64,000 bases of DNA from Ligula intestinalis (lineage: Eukaryota; Platyhelminthes; Cestoda; Diphyllobothriidea; Diphyllobothriidae), in NCBI GenBank assembly GCA_036362985.1, contig JAYGXS010000010.1, positions 9,290,201-9,354,200 on the forward strand, read 5' to 3'. Position numbers and translations under genes: made by a program. Positions 33,501 through 46,002 of the stretch are shown piece by piece. Positions within the stretch are counted from its first letter, which is position 1, and every line of letters begins with the position of its first letter. Below the pieces are notes generated by a model, which did not search any database, was not told the origin of the DNA, and was given only the letters and a program-made list of their open reading frames with translations.

Positions 33501-36500
33501 TCGGACATCTGGCAAAACCACGCATAGTAATTATATTACCTTGGACATATTGACAACAACGCAGACTGTCTGCGCCTGCCGATCGTTAACACGAATGCTA
33601 CAATGGACGTGTTTCATGCGGCCCCAGTTATACCCTCCTTGGAGTCGAAGAAAACTTCATACCAGACGAATTTCTGCCGACATTTTTGTAAATCATTGCT
33701 TCGCCTCAGTCCATAACATTGTGCGCTATCACTATATTACGATTTCGCCATCTGTACAGAGTACTGCATTCTATATGTTTAAATCCCACCTTTTATGCTA
33801 CCGTCAAGGTCACCTTGCTGACAAGGAACTAGTGTACGTTAAAATTGGTTTCCCCCAGGACTTATTTATTCTTCAGACCACGCACTGGCAGTCTCGGAGT
33901 CGGTGTCTATCATTTTTTGTTAGCAGCGTTCGGCCTGGCATCCTACCTAGTCGTTCCCATTTTCAACGGATAATATCTTAGAGGCTCTTCTCGTATCGTT
34001 CATGGACGCAGCGAATAGTCATGAACGGGCCATCTGTCATGTAGTTCGCTTATAATACTGACCTTTTGAGAAGCAATGATGGAGGCGTCAAGTAGATTGC
34101 TAGTAACATCGCGACGGCATCCAAATTTCACGAGTCGGGCCGTGCTTCCCTCGCATTAAATGACTGACAATCCTCCACTTCTAATGTTTTTTTCCGACGA
34201 CGTACTGGTAATTTTCATAAAACCAACAAAGTCGTCGAATTCCGATCATAACGACCTCTGTCACACACTCATCGACTGCTTTTTATTGAGAGATTTATAG
34301 CACGGTAATAACACGGTATAGCACGGCTCAAAATCGACTTTGGCCGCTCAGGTACTGATATCCGATTTCTTTCAATGTTGTTCTGGGACCGCCCCCAGCA
34401 TTCATTCTTAGGTTTCCGGCCATAATTTTAACATTCTGATTCGCATCAAGCATGCAAATTATTGCTTTATTTCGCCCAATACTACCTTCACAGAGACCGA
34501 ATGTTCAAATATGTCTGATTTTTTGTAAAATCTGCAGGTGACAGTGGAGTACTTGAAGGAGAAAGGCGCCTGTAAACCGTTGCGGGTGCACACAGTTGTG
34601 GTGTCAATCCAGCACGACCAGTACGTGTCTATCGAGAGACTACGTGCGGAGGTCATGCAATGTGTCGTCCGTCAGGTGATCCCAAGCTACCTAATTGACA
34701 AGGATACCATATTTCACATCAATCCGTCTGGACGTTTCGTCATCGGTGGTCCGCAGAGCGATGCGGGTCTCACTGGTAAACAGTTTTGAGGCCTTTACAT
34801 CATTTAATGCCTCCTATTTCGAATGTCTTCCCTACAAACAAAACTACGTTTTTAAGCCTCTATTAACCAAAACTTTACTTAGCGTGTAGGTAAATTGCAT
34901 CGTATTAAAACTGTTGGATGGTTTAATGATCGCAAGAAATGCTCTGTCCGCTGTTGTTCCAGAATTCGTCGCAACCGCAACTTTTATGTGAATTTGCTTA
35001 TGATGAATAGGAATTGCACGGCACGTAATTCACTCTCCCCACCCACCCCGGCATCAAGACACGTGGAATGAACGCAGGCCTAGTAACCGATGCCATGAAA
35101 CTAACCAATATTCTGAAATGCATTTTCGCTTGCTTTAGTGGAATTGTAATATTGATCGTTACGTAACATAAACACATACTATTTTGATCACGTGAAGATG
35201 CCGTCTTTTGAATTCCTTTCTTTTGAGTCGCCGGCGAAAACCACACTCGATTAAAAACACTCGAGTAGTATTGAGTACTTTCGATTCCTTGATTGATTGC
35301 TGTCTACAATGGATTGCCTATTTGATGAAATCCGAGGATTTTTACAAGTGACTTAAAATCAGCCCAAGCTGCGGCCACCAAAGTCTTATAGCAATAAAGT
35401 GAAGCCCGTTCTTCAAAATAGGGCATATTGTGATTTTTCACGTAATATTACGTTGTTCATAAATACCAGCTTTTTAGAAAATCGGAAAATATTGAAAAGT
35501 GAAAATCAGGCGTGCTAGGTAAAGTTAAGTATTCAATGTATAAGAAGCCTGTTCATGCAAAAAACCGAGCGAATAAAGCATCACAAGTAAAATTACTTTG
35601 GAAAATAATTGTTTTGTAAAGTTTTCGGATGCATATGCTTCCATATTACGTGTAATGTAATGTATGGCTATTACCGAACAGCCCAAAGTTCGAGTATGCA
35701 TTCCAACATGGTTTCACGAGAATTGCTAATTGTTTCTTCTGTTTATCATTGCTTGAGCTATGTTAGACCATGGCAACCGATTGTGCCAATTAGGAGGTCA
35801 CAGGAGTACGTGTGGACATGCTGGTCAGTGACTAATAAATTTACATTAATTTGTTAAGTGCAATCGTAATTAGAATATCTTGTGTACATTGAGAGAGATT
35901 TCCTTCGGTCACATTCCTTCGTAATTATTTCGAGAGTTAGAATGCGACGGGCTTCAGATTTTTTTTGAGATTCTGCTAGCACTATTTCAGTGTTCTTTTT
36001 TCTATTGTCCCTAAATACCGATTTTGCTCTATTCATTGATCAAAAACTTCAAAATACAATATTTCTTTAAAGCATTTACCTAAATGGTATCTTTTTAATC
36101 TTGCCATACATTGCGGCTGTCTTTTGAGTCATAGTTTTAGAATCACCCAAACATGTCAACTCTTTGCTGAGGAAAGTGAACGTTCACAACCAAAAGTCTC
36201 GAATGAATATGCCTAAGATTGATTAAGATAGAAATGCATATTACTTAAGCAGATTTTTTTATCGAGTGTGGTGTAAACAGCCAGCCGAAAAGAAGTGTAT
36301 TTAAAACCCGACATTCGGGCGTGTCCGAAATATCAAGGGATTATGCCGCACGAATTTAAGGTTTCCCGAACGTAATTTTAAATGTTCCGTTCAGGTGTAC
36401 CAAATACGGCTCGAAGCCTATCTTCACATGCATCAGGTTTTGTTCAAGTCTCCGATCTCAGAAGTGAAACCGTCGTAATGGCCAAATTAAGGAATCGCTG

Positions 36501-39500
36501 CAGCTTGCTCTTATGTCCTGAGTGGGACAGTTAACCTGTCAGTAGACAACCTTCCAAGCCATCCGGCCCTGTAAGCACATGGTAATTTAAAAGTGCGTTT
36601 GGTGGTTTACGACGAAATTGGTCAAACCCACTTTTTCCTCTTAAGTCAACTAGAAACGAGCTGGGGTGCAGTGGTTGGGGTGGCCTGGCGCCTTCGTCTC
36701 TGGCGAGCCACACGCGACTTATAGTCTAACACAATGCAGTCTAGTACTAGGGCTCTGTCACTGCGCACAATGCTAGGAGATAGATTTCTTTATGATGGAG
36801 GTCAACAGGTTGCAAGTACTTGCACGGTAAACACCCACGACCGTATATGGTTCACAGTAACCTGCAACTAAATTCTGTTTGGGCTGCTCAGCGATAAACA
36901 CGCGGTTGCACATGATTTTGAAGCGGCTACCTAGCACAGTACGGTTGAGCTGACCATAAATCTTAGCAACTGTTCACTTCGGCTTGTGACTAAGGGGAAT
37001 TTAAGGTTAAGGGTGCTGTGCCGTGCTGAAAATCAGACCCCCTGTTAGCCGTTAAGAGCCCAGTCATTAGGTGACTGTGATGAATGGCATTAGATATTGA
37101 GACAACCCACAACTAGGCAAACAGTCCGAAATAGTTTTTATTGCTCCTCCTCGCTCCGTCGGAACATTTATGTAGTCACGCATTGTAAAAATGGGCATAA
37201 CGTTCTTATGGAGTGCGTTAGTCGGTGTATACGTGACTCCTTAATTGTTTCAAAGTTGCAAAAATTCCGATTAGATAATTCAGAAAACAATTTTGGCGAA
37301 CGAACGCTTTCAGTAACTTCTCATCAGGCCAAACAGTTACAAAGCAGGTTTAAATTTAAAATCGATAGTTTGTCTTTCGTTGCATGCAGGGTCCAATCAG
37401 AGCGCGAAAATGTGCAGCCAGTTAGGTAATCATCGGCCATGCCAAGTTGGGGGCTTGCACGAGCTTCTTTTGTGCACACAAAACCGGTTTCCTCAATCGG
37501 ATTGTGGTTGTTTCTGCTGTTGCCAGCAGATGTTGACCCAGGGACTTTGGCTAGTTTGGTGCGACCTTGTAAATTACCTTAAAGGCTTCGCTTGGGTCCA
37601 AACGATGTCCGGCGTCAACCATGTGTGCGAGGATAGAACTGTTTATGCTTTTGGTCTCGCCTTTGGCTAGCCATGCCGGGAGGTGTTCCCGTATTCTTTT
37701 AGATAAGTGCCTACTCTTGCGACCGATATAACGAGCTCCACAGGAGCAAGTAAATGAGTAGATACACATAGAAGTGGTCTGAGTTGGCAGCTTATCCTTA
37801 CCCTTACCGTGCAGTATCGCGTTGGTTGAAAATAACACCTGCATTTTCGCTACTGGGAAGGTTTGTGCTACGGCTTGCTTGAGGCGTCTACTTAATTATT
37901 GTTGCACGTGTGTGCCAAGCGTAGACAGGTTTTCATGCCACTTTAGCCAATGCGCGCAACCATACTGTCGGTCTGTAGAATGCCTCGAACACAGGTGCGG
38001 ACGCTAGATAAGAATAAGGCCTTCTATAGTACGCCACTCCTAGTAACTTAATTAATTACGTACAGTGTGTCAAAGTTCGTGAAAAATATATCAGCCAGCT
38101 GTTGCAATAACTCTATAATCGCTGGGAAAAACTGCAATGCCATCCTCTCGGTGTGCAGTTTACGGCACCTACCACTTTGGTTCAATTAGAACCCGTGTGT
38201 GACAGGTATTAGACCGAGAGATTTAATGCCTGCTGTTGTGTCTGTAGTGTCTGTTATGCTTAGAGTACTAAAATCGTCAGATCGAATCCCAGGTTGTAGG
38301 TACAAGGCAGAAATTGTCAGCGGGAGGGATATGTTGTACACAGTAGCCCGCACTGTTGTCTCAGAGAGCAGTGGCCACTGGAAAAGCTAGGGCTGGTGTT
38401 TGCTGCTTCCATTTGTGCCCGATAGCGTCTGACTGTCTGTGTGATAGAGATGACAGACATTTTTGCATTAATTTGAAGCGAGTTCAAGTGATTTTCCATT
38501 GGAACAGTGATAGTCCTTATCGATAAGGATGGTCAAACTACCCTGTACCTGCTAGAAGCCAACACATAGGGCTTTTATCTCTTTTTGTACACTGAGACAA
38601 ATGTTCTTCCTCAAATTGGCATGCTCCGTTTTCAGGCCGCAAAATCATTGTTGACACCTACGGTGGCTTTGGTGCTCATGGCGGGGGCGCCTTCTCCGGC
38701 AAGGACCCCTCCAAGGTGGACCGTTCGGCGGCCTACGCAGCGCGGTGGGTGGCCAAGTCCCTGGTCAAGGCAGGCCTCTGTCGTCGGGTTTTGGTGCAGC
38801 TTTCCTACGCCATCGGCATAGCTGAACCGCTGGCCGTCTACGTAGACAGCTATGGCACCGGCAAGATGCCGGACTCGGAACTGCTGCGCATTGTCCATGA
38901 CAACTTCGACCTCAGACCTGGTGTCATAATCAGGTGCGTTTTCATTGTTTTTTTTTGCTGGTGGTCATTGTTTTTTTAGGATTTCTCATCGTCTTTCTGC
39001 TCTTGTTGTTTTGCTTCCTTCTAGATTTGCTCGTTTTTACAGTTAGCCCAACCTGTGTTGTGTGTGACTTGGCTGATGAGTAACAAAGAAAGTCAGGGGG
39101 CGCCGTGTCCTTATAATCTCCCGGTTATGTGAATCCTGGTGTGTCTTAAGAGGCTAAGGTCGTGCAGTAGCGCTCGCAGACGGGTTCGCCGCCACTGCCC
39201 ACCCCATCTCAGGCGACTGATTAGCTAGGCGATGGGGCTTGTAGCTGGTGGTGGGGGAGAAAGTGAGGTTGATCCTATGCGTATTTCCTTCTCCATTATA
39301 ATCCGTGACGTGCTCGAAGCTATCACGGTTCGCTAAAAGCTATGGCTTGGGGGGCTGCCAACTGACGGGATAACTGGGACCGCACAGTCTGCCTAGTGTG
39401 TATCTTGTGGGGAGTGGCTGACTAGCGGGCTGAGAGACAGACTGCAATGGCTCCCTCGTAATGTGGCCCGCGCACGTGGGAGCCTACCTAGCAAGGTGTG

Positions 39501-42500
39501 CTGTTGGTACGCGTATCGGAGTGTTAGGGGCGCCAGTCAGCTTTCAAAATGTAGCCTGTGGAAGGGCTGTGTTGTGCACAGGACTCCCAGTTGCTGAGGC
39601 AACTGGCGAAGCCAGAGGTAGTGTTGACTGCGTCCAGTCATGCGTGATAAAGACAACGCTGACAGCCAATTTTGGAGCAAGTTCCCATAATGTTTAATCG
39701 GTGTGTTGCATTACCCGAGGGACTGTCTTGCATAGTGGCTCATTCTACGTAGGCCAAGGGGTGGCCCTTAGGCGGCCGTTATTATCTGGACGCACTTGTG
39801 TTTACGATTAGTAGTCGATCGAGTGTCTGTAGGTCAGCGAATCTGAAAGCGCCCGCCGCGAATGTGAATGATCTTGAAGCAACTGGCCTTAAACAAGGAC
39901 GCACGGCAGCAATGTTGGGCATCAGCTACAGAGTAAGTCAGCACCACTGCCTGGTTGGCGTTAGATAAACCGAGGACGTGAAAATCCGTGTTTGCTGAGC
40001 CACCAGATGGAACTGCAGTTGTGCAACATTAGCTGCTGTCCGAAAGTAGAGCTATTGTACCATTACGATTTAGTGTGCGCTCCGACCTTGACTCAGCTTG
40101 CCGGATTAAAAGAATCAGAAACGTTTTTCATCGGCGCTGCCAGTTTTGTAGGCGTCTGAGTGTGGCTTGCCCGCGGTTTAAGTCTCATGATTTGATACAC
40201 TGACGGGAGGTAAGTCGCTGGCATCATCCAGTATTTGTCCTTGCGGAGACGAAGGAAGTATTCTCAAACCATACGTGACAGTGTAATTTGTATGCTTCTC
40301 TATCGGGTATGCATTCGCCCTATGTAGTTCAAGAAAAAATGTTGGCAGGACTGACTTTGGAGGTCCTTTTTGCATTTGGCTTATAACAATAACCTACTTT
40401 TACATCTTTAGTAACCCGACCTTCCATTTTTCCGTTAAACTCCATCAATAAAAAATCAAATTTCCATTTTTCGTTAAATTCCGCCAATATAAGATAGCAT
40501 TTCTCTCAATCGGCATTAGTATCCTGCGCAACAAATATTTTATATTTTTATATTTTTGATCACTTCTACCACAATTACATATTCACTTACACTCACTAGC
40601 CAAGAATTAAAATAAAATACGTTAGGCAGTTAGACGGGTGCAGTAAATATTTAGAGGGCCCTACAAGTCAGTTTTGCCAAAAGTTTTTTGCTAGCTCCCG
40701 AGAGTTCAAAACTCCGTCACGTATATTTGCTTCAAAAACAGTTTTATCCTCCTAAATATCAGTCTGTCAATCAAAATACTACTGCTTGCCACTGTTGCAA
40801 GACCCGAAGCTTATTACTCTTTCAAGTAGAGAATACTGGTGTAATCGTTTGCAAAACCATATATTTCAGTTTATGAAACCATCAAAAATCAATAAAAAAC
40901 GGCCTGTTCCTTCCCCCATGTGGTAAAAGCAGATTCAGCCAACAGAAAGGAAGCCACTTTGTATGAATTTTCCGAAACTCTGTTCATCTTTATATTTATT
41001 GCAAGCACAGCAGCATCAGTATCAGTTTATTGAGGGAAGTATAGGCGAATGCCTTTGAACTCCCTGTTGGTAACAGGATGATAGGAAATACGTTGATACA
41101 AAAAAATTCAAAAGTGTACGACAGTTTGATGTTCCGGGAAAACAATCCCCACAAAAATATAACAGAAAAATATATGACTACTTGCAAATCCCGAGTAGTA
41201 TAATCCTATACAGTGTATGTGATGAGCAATGTGATTCATTGTAATTTGATGAAGGAGTTTTTACCTTCATTGCGTTTGCGCTTGATACATGTCCAGTCTA
41301 CTCTTACATGCATTGACACAAGTTGAGAGGACTACTTCTTCTGGAAGAGCGTTCCACGCTGAAACTACTCTGTTGGTAAAGAAAAATTTTCTTTCGTTGA
41401 TCCTTGCTTTGCCCGGGCGTAGTTGAAGGGAATGCCCGCGCAAAGTTGGCGTGTTAGCCTGGGCAAAGAAATCAACAGGAACGAAACAAAAATGCAGGTT
41501 ATTCATAATACGGAAGGTTAATATGAGGTCTCCTCGAAGTTGTCTGTAGGAAAGGGAAATAGGTCGAGAATGGCCAGTCTGCTTTCATAGGGCAATGTTC
41601 ATCGACCTTTGAACATCTTTGTCGCTCGCCCCTGGAATTTCTCTCAGACAGTACAATCTTTGACAGTCCATGGTCTCCATGCCTGTATAGCGAACTCCAG
41701 GTGCGGCCGAATGAAGCTTCCAAAGATTTTGGAAAAGCTGTCTTTTTCAAACCCCATAAAGGCTCGTCTAATCAGCTGTAACATAGATCTGGCCGACTTC
41801 GCCGCCTTCGTACAGTTCAGCGTTGGTTTGAGTGAAGAAGTTATCCACACACCCAAGTCCTTCTGGCTCTCAGCTTGTTGCAGCGGAGTACCATTTAAAG
41901 AATAGACTTTCGTGCAGGCTGCTCTATAACTGTCCTCCAATCTGTTCAAGTTGGCTTGTAGATGGTTTTCGTCTGCCATACTTTGGACAACTTTCCATAA
42001 TTTGATGTCATCGGCGAACAAGGTGACTTCACAGTCTAGATCCCTGACACAGTCGCTGATGTAAACGAGGAACAATACGTGACCTAAAACTGAGCCCTAT
42101 GGGACGCCACTCACCACAGGTAAACCCGAGAACTGCTGGCGACCGATTTGGACTCTTTGTGACCGTTCTGTCAAAAAGTGTTGGATCCATAGGAGGAGGT
42201 TCCCGCGAACGCCTGCACTGCGCAGCTTAAGCAGCAGGCGTTGATGAAGGTTGGCATCGAACGCCTTTTTGAAGTCAATGTAGATCACATGCACAGTTTT
42301 GCCCTTGTCACGTGCTTTGGTCCAGCGATCAAGTGAGTATAGCAGATTGGTAACACAGGACCTACCACTGCGAAAACCGTGTAGGGCATCGGAAAGGATA
42401 TGATTCTGCTCGAGGAACTGTATTATCGCCTTCTTAATGATTTTTCCATGGTTTTGCAACAAATGGAGGTAAGGCTCACCGGCCTGTAGTTATTTGCGGA

Positions 42501-44096
42501 CGCTCGGCTTCCACTCTTGAAAAGTGGGATGATCGTCGCTGTCTTCCAATCAGATGGTAGGCAGCTCGTAACAAATGACGCCTGGAAGATTAGGGCTAGC
42601 GGCTTGGCCATTTCAGAAGCTAGCTCCTTCAACAGCTTGGCCGGGTTTGCATCGGGGCCTGGGAAGGTCGGTTCTTTCAAATTAGGAAGCTGATTCTTAA
42701 CTACATCTTCGGTGAAGAGGACTGTATCAATAGATGGGATCGAATTTTCTTCACAAGTGTGGGATAGAAAACCGGGTTCAGTTATCTCGACGGACCGGAA
42801 GAACTGAGAGAGATGGTCAGCTTTATCCTTGTCCTCTGAGATTTCGGTACATTCGGCACTTCGCAGTAGGGGAATAGGATCCTTGTTCCGCGTGCTCTGT
42901 CTAATATAACTGTACAGAACTTTGGGGTTTACCATGACTTGGTTTAACAGATCCTCTTCGAACTGCTGTTGAGCTCTGACAATGAGACGTTTGACCCGGT
43001 TCCTCTGCATTTTGTTCCTATTAAGAGATTCAGGTGACCTATCAATTCGGTACTTTTTAAGCAGTTTTCTCTTCTTGTTAACTTCGGTTTTTAAGGATGG
43101 ATTCAGCCAGCGAGGCCTGTTCGTAGGTTTTCGGCGAGTGATAGGGCAGTGGCTAGAGATGAGGTTATTGACTATCCCTTTGAACTGTTCCCAAGCTTCT
43201 TCAACGTTGTCGGAGAGTGTGGATGCCCAGTCTATGAAACAGAGATCATGTTTCATTTGCTCGAAATCACCACGCCAAATATTAGGGCGGAGGTCTTGTG
43301 GTTCGGCAGGCAAAGAGAATAAACTGTATATCCACATGAGAACTACATGGTGAGCACAAGTTCGAGGCAGTTAATCCACTGGCCTTCACGAATTCTTGTG
43401 GGAAATGTGACGTGCTGGGTGAGAAGTAGGGATTGGGTTATATTCAGGAGCTGGTGGTCGAATGCCGATTCAGGGCAATCAGCTGAGTAGGAGCTCCAGT
43501 TGATGGTAGGAGCGTTGAAGTCCCCAACAATAAGGGTATTTGGTAGCGTAGCGAGGGTTTTAAGTTCATCTAGCAATAGAGTATCGGCCTCAGGATTGTT
43601 CCTCGGCGGTCGGTAGACAGATAAGATATCAAGGCTTTGGGAACCCGTTGCTCTTAAAGTTAACCATACCGCTTCTTGGCAAGACAGATTCGCCGTTTTT
43701 TCCGAAACATACAAACCGTTCTTCACGAAGGTTGCTTAAGCCATATTTGAGGACTGTTTCGTAAGTTTCGGTGTCAATATAAATTTTTTTGGTTTGGTAA
43801 ATTGACTATGTGTACCTCATCGCGGTCAATTTTCAATCATGTTCCCTTGATATCAATTTTAATTCGTAGTACGGCTAGCTGACTTTCATTTGGGCTCAAA
43901 TGCTATACTCGTTGTGGTGGTGGTTGTCGTGGTGGTGATGTAAAAAGGTCCCTTTTTCTATCTCTGCAGGGAGTTGGACTTGCAGAAACCCATCTACCAG
44001 AAGACTGCAGTGTATGGACACTTTGGTCGAAGCGAGTTCCCCTGGGAAGTACCCAAAGTCCTTCGATTCTACCCTCGCGAAGAGTTGGATAATTAG
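30589..44096 (+). CDS. MAT: S-adenosylmethionine synthetase (methionine adenosyltransferase), 7 exons, complete
   Basis: The enzyme makes S-adenosylmethionine from methionine and ATP in the cytosol, as a dimer or tetramer with Mg and K ions. Exons: 30589-30673, 30709-30786, 30827-31062, 32237-32380, 34538-34775, 38636-38933, 43970-44096. They total 1206 bases, 401 residues plus TAG. All introns are GT-AG and all phases match. The start is the ATG giving [20 protein letters not shown]. Family motifs: EGHPDKICDQ (residues 25-34, active-site His27; exon 1/2 join), GAGDQG (129-134, exon 3/4 join), [26 protein letters not shown] (276-291, phosphate-binding loop) and the C-terminal [11 protein letters not shown]. 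The length is normal for the family (about 390-400). No stop or frameshift. Introns 1 and 2 are 35 and 40 nt; the others run from about 1.2 to 5 kb. Introns 5 and 6 carry retroelements. No clear poly(A) signal was seen after the stop. Confidence 0.95.
31063..34537. other. MAT introns 3 and 4 (31063-32236 and 32381-34537)
   Basis: Intron 3 is 1174 bases and intron 4 is 2157. A 182-codon open frame at 33433-33981 in intron 4 (plus) has no recognisable domain. No transposon ends were identified in either intron. Confidence 0.6.
35405..35775 (+). repeat. Dispersed repeat in MAT intron 5 (partner 62860-63200)
   Basis: It shares 'taatattacgttgttcataaa' -type sequence and 'atggtttcacgagaattgct' with 62860-63200, in the same order and orientation. 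No coding content. Family unknown. Confidence 0.6.
37100..37990 (-). mobile_element. Penelope-like element, GIY-YIG endonuclease fragment in MAT intron 5
   Basis: On the minus strand, [20 protein letters not shown] (about 37895-37836) leads into [20 protein letters not shown], the GIY-YIG core with its Cys pair, and [34 protein letters not shown] and the 3' end follow. The open segment 37844-37551 has no stop. The RT domain is absent, so this copy is 5'-truncated. It lies antisense to the host gene. It resembles the PLE at 46003-48336 more than the one at 52462-54510. Confidence 0.75.
38250..38440 (+). repeat. SINE-like repeat in MAT intron 5 (partner 17041-17240)
   Basis: It has the B-box-like 'agatcgaatcccaggttgta' and the same downstream segments as 17041-17240. 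It ends about 200 bases before MAT exon 6. Confidence 0.5.
39336..39455 (+). repeat. Dispersed repeat in MAT intron 6 (partner 4806-4930)
   Basis: Aligns with 4806-4930, including 'gacgggataactggga' and 'agactgcaatggc'. The rest of 38934-41009 is intron without further recognised content, apart from a decayed 2-unit direct repeat of about 40 bases near 40421-40500. Confidence 0.55.
41010..43740 (-). mobile_element. CR1-like LINE-5, antisense in MAT intron 6
   Basis: Same family as LINE-2 (18110-21145). The 3' end is at about 41010 ('caataaactgatactgatgc' on the minus strand), and the sequence leaves the family near 43740, so the copy is 5'-truncated inside the endonuclease. It is oriented against the host gene, the arrangement that interferes least with splicing and polyadenylation. 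Confidence 0.85.
41267..43726 (-). pseudogene. LINE-5 endonuclease C-part and reverse transcriptase
   Basis: Minus-strand blocks: [20 protein letters not shown] and [13 protein letters not shown] (43726-43343), then a 304-codon linker and RT start (43337-42423) with [20 protein letters not shown] and [18 protein letters not shown]. Next is [18 protein letters not shown] with YIDFKKAFD (42462-42097), then LFADDIKLW (42075-41644), and the CR1-type end [17 protein letters not shown] (41506-41267). Three frameshifts or stops separate the blocks. Both the endonuclease GDFN and RT FADD are intact, so this copy is better preserved than LINE-2. Confidence 0.85.
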
Positions 44097-46002
44097 GGAA
44101 GAGTAGAGCGGTCCCTGGAGGGCCTCCATCGGCACTGTCTTGGATCCTCCGTCCTTTCCGATCGCCCTGAGGAGATTTTATCGCACTTGCCTCCCCCTTC
44201 TCCCCTCTTGGGGCCTGCCCGATTTATGGGCTTTCCATTGTGTAAAGTTCGCCCACTCTCATGCCCAGAACCGTTTCGGAGGCATCTTGTTGCTGTCCTC
44301 CTTCCCCCCATTTGTTCACCATCTAAACATACCTGCTCCAAATTCATTTCTTCCCCCAGTTGGCTACTGTGTCCACTTGTATACTCTCACTTTCATATTC
44401 GACTGTCCTAACTGAAAGTTCACGAGGCTTTTATACGTACACACATCATCCGTCCCTCGAGGGCATGTGCTGCGCATGGCGCCCATCATGACTATCATGT
44501 CCATCCTTTTCACGCCTTCTCTCTGTGCATGACCAATTTTAACAGAAGGAGAGAAGAAAGTGGAAAAGGGTTCCTTCTCAGTATGTGTGAATGTCGGGAT
44601 GGGGTTCTGGAGGCAATGCTGACGGTTATATTATCACCACGGGCCAAATACCTGCATTTGCGTCGACAGCGTCCTAGTTTTCATTATCGTCCATAAACAA
44701 TGCGGCTGTAGTCATGTGCTCCTTTTGCACTTGCTGTCGTTGGTCTGGTCATGTTGGACTGCGCGTCACAACCTGTTCAGCCGGTTCCATTTTGTAGCTG
44801 GGCCACATGACAACCGATCGTCTGTGCGCGGCAGAATTCGGGTTGGTGGCGGCGGTGGCCCAGCTGGTTTGCCAGCACCGAACAATCGGGAATGCATTTG
44901 CTTTCACATCGTCTGGTAACGCGGATGCCGCCAAGCGGGTTCAATCGAGGTCACGTCGCGAACGACTTCATTTTCACTGCATCAGTCACCGATTAAGAAG
45001 GACCAGATGATCGGTTATATAATTGAGCGGTATTTCCTCGGCGGCTGAGGTAGATCGGGTGCGTTCTTCGAAGGGTACTTCGCGATCCTGCCGCGCCACT
45101 GGAGTTGGAGAGTGAGGTCGGTCGAAGACCTGCATTACCATAGTTCGTCTGTAGATAGAGGTGTCTTTTAGACCCGCAGTACTTCGTCTTCATCATTTGG
45201 AAAAGGTGTGAGTCTAACTGTCTACGTCTGCTGCTTATGTTCGATGCGTATGGTGAAAAAATTTCGGCGACGTCCTTGAAGCTGACTAAATCAGGCGTGG
45301 CTGCAGCTATTTTAATGACGCTCAAGCGCACGGTTTTGCTTTTACCTTGGAATTTAGTAGGCATAGGAATTGCTAGGTAGGAGAACAACTCGAAAGTCTC
45401 GAGCAATAATAATGAAGTTGAGCGCAAATCACCACTGCTTCCTCGGCTATGGGAGTTCCATGGAAAAATAGAACCTTAACGTAAATCGGGTAATATGTGA
45501 CAACCATGAGGCATACGCGATGGCAGCGGACCACAAAATACCAGTTGCTTAGATTTTAAGTAGATGGATGTGCTTTGGGGTTGGAAGCAAGACGTCGGAC
45601 GTCTAAGGTATGCATGAAGAAATCCTGCAGCGTGATCTCGGGAGTGGTAGAGCCCGGTTTTCGTGAAGCTGACGTGTGCAGGGAAGGGACCTACGGTGAA
45701 CGGGTAGGTAACCCATGAGCAAAATTTGCATGTTTATTGCTAGCTCACTTCTCTTGGGGTGTCAATTAGTTTACAACTGTTGGACTGTGTACGGTTAAAT
45801 AGGTTCATCAGTAGAGCGACTAGTGGGGTTGTGAGAGTCAGCAGTCCGACCTAAGATCAAGTTGGTCTGATGGCATTCTCCTCTGTGTTACCCAATATGC
45901 TTGACAGTGAAACCATTTGATTTATTAGTCCGTGACAGAACCTACAGTATGAAAAGTATTTCAGGAAAATTGAGAGGACTAGTTGTCGCCTGTTAAAATG
46001 CT
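44097..46002. other. MAT 3' flank, no gene assigned
   Basis: It contains the MAT 3' UTR. A 144-codon open frame on the minus strand (45427-44993) starts MRSTSLLLLETFELFSYLAI and is rich in Ser and Arg. I recognise no domain and see no splice support, so I do not call it a gene. Confidence 0.45.

Noticed and set aside
42982..43353. 123-codon plus-strand open frame in MAT intron 6
   Set aside because: Antisense to the LINE-5 linker, which is clearly coding on the minus strand.
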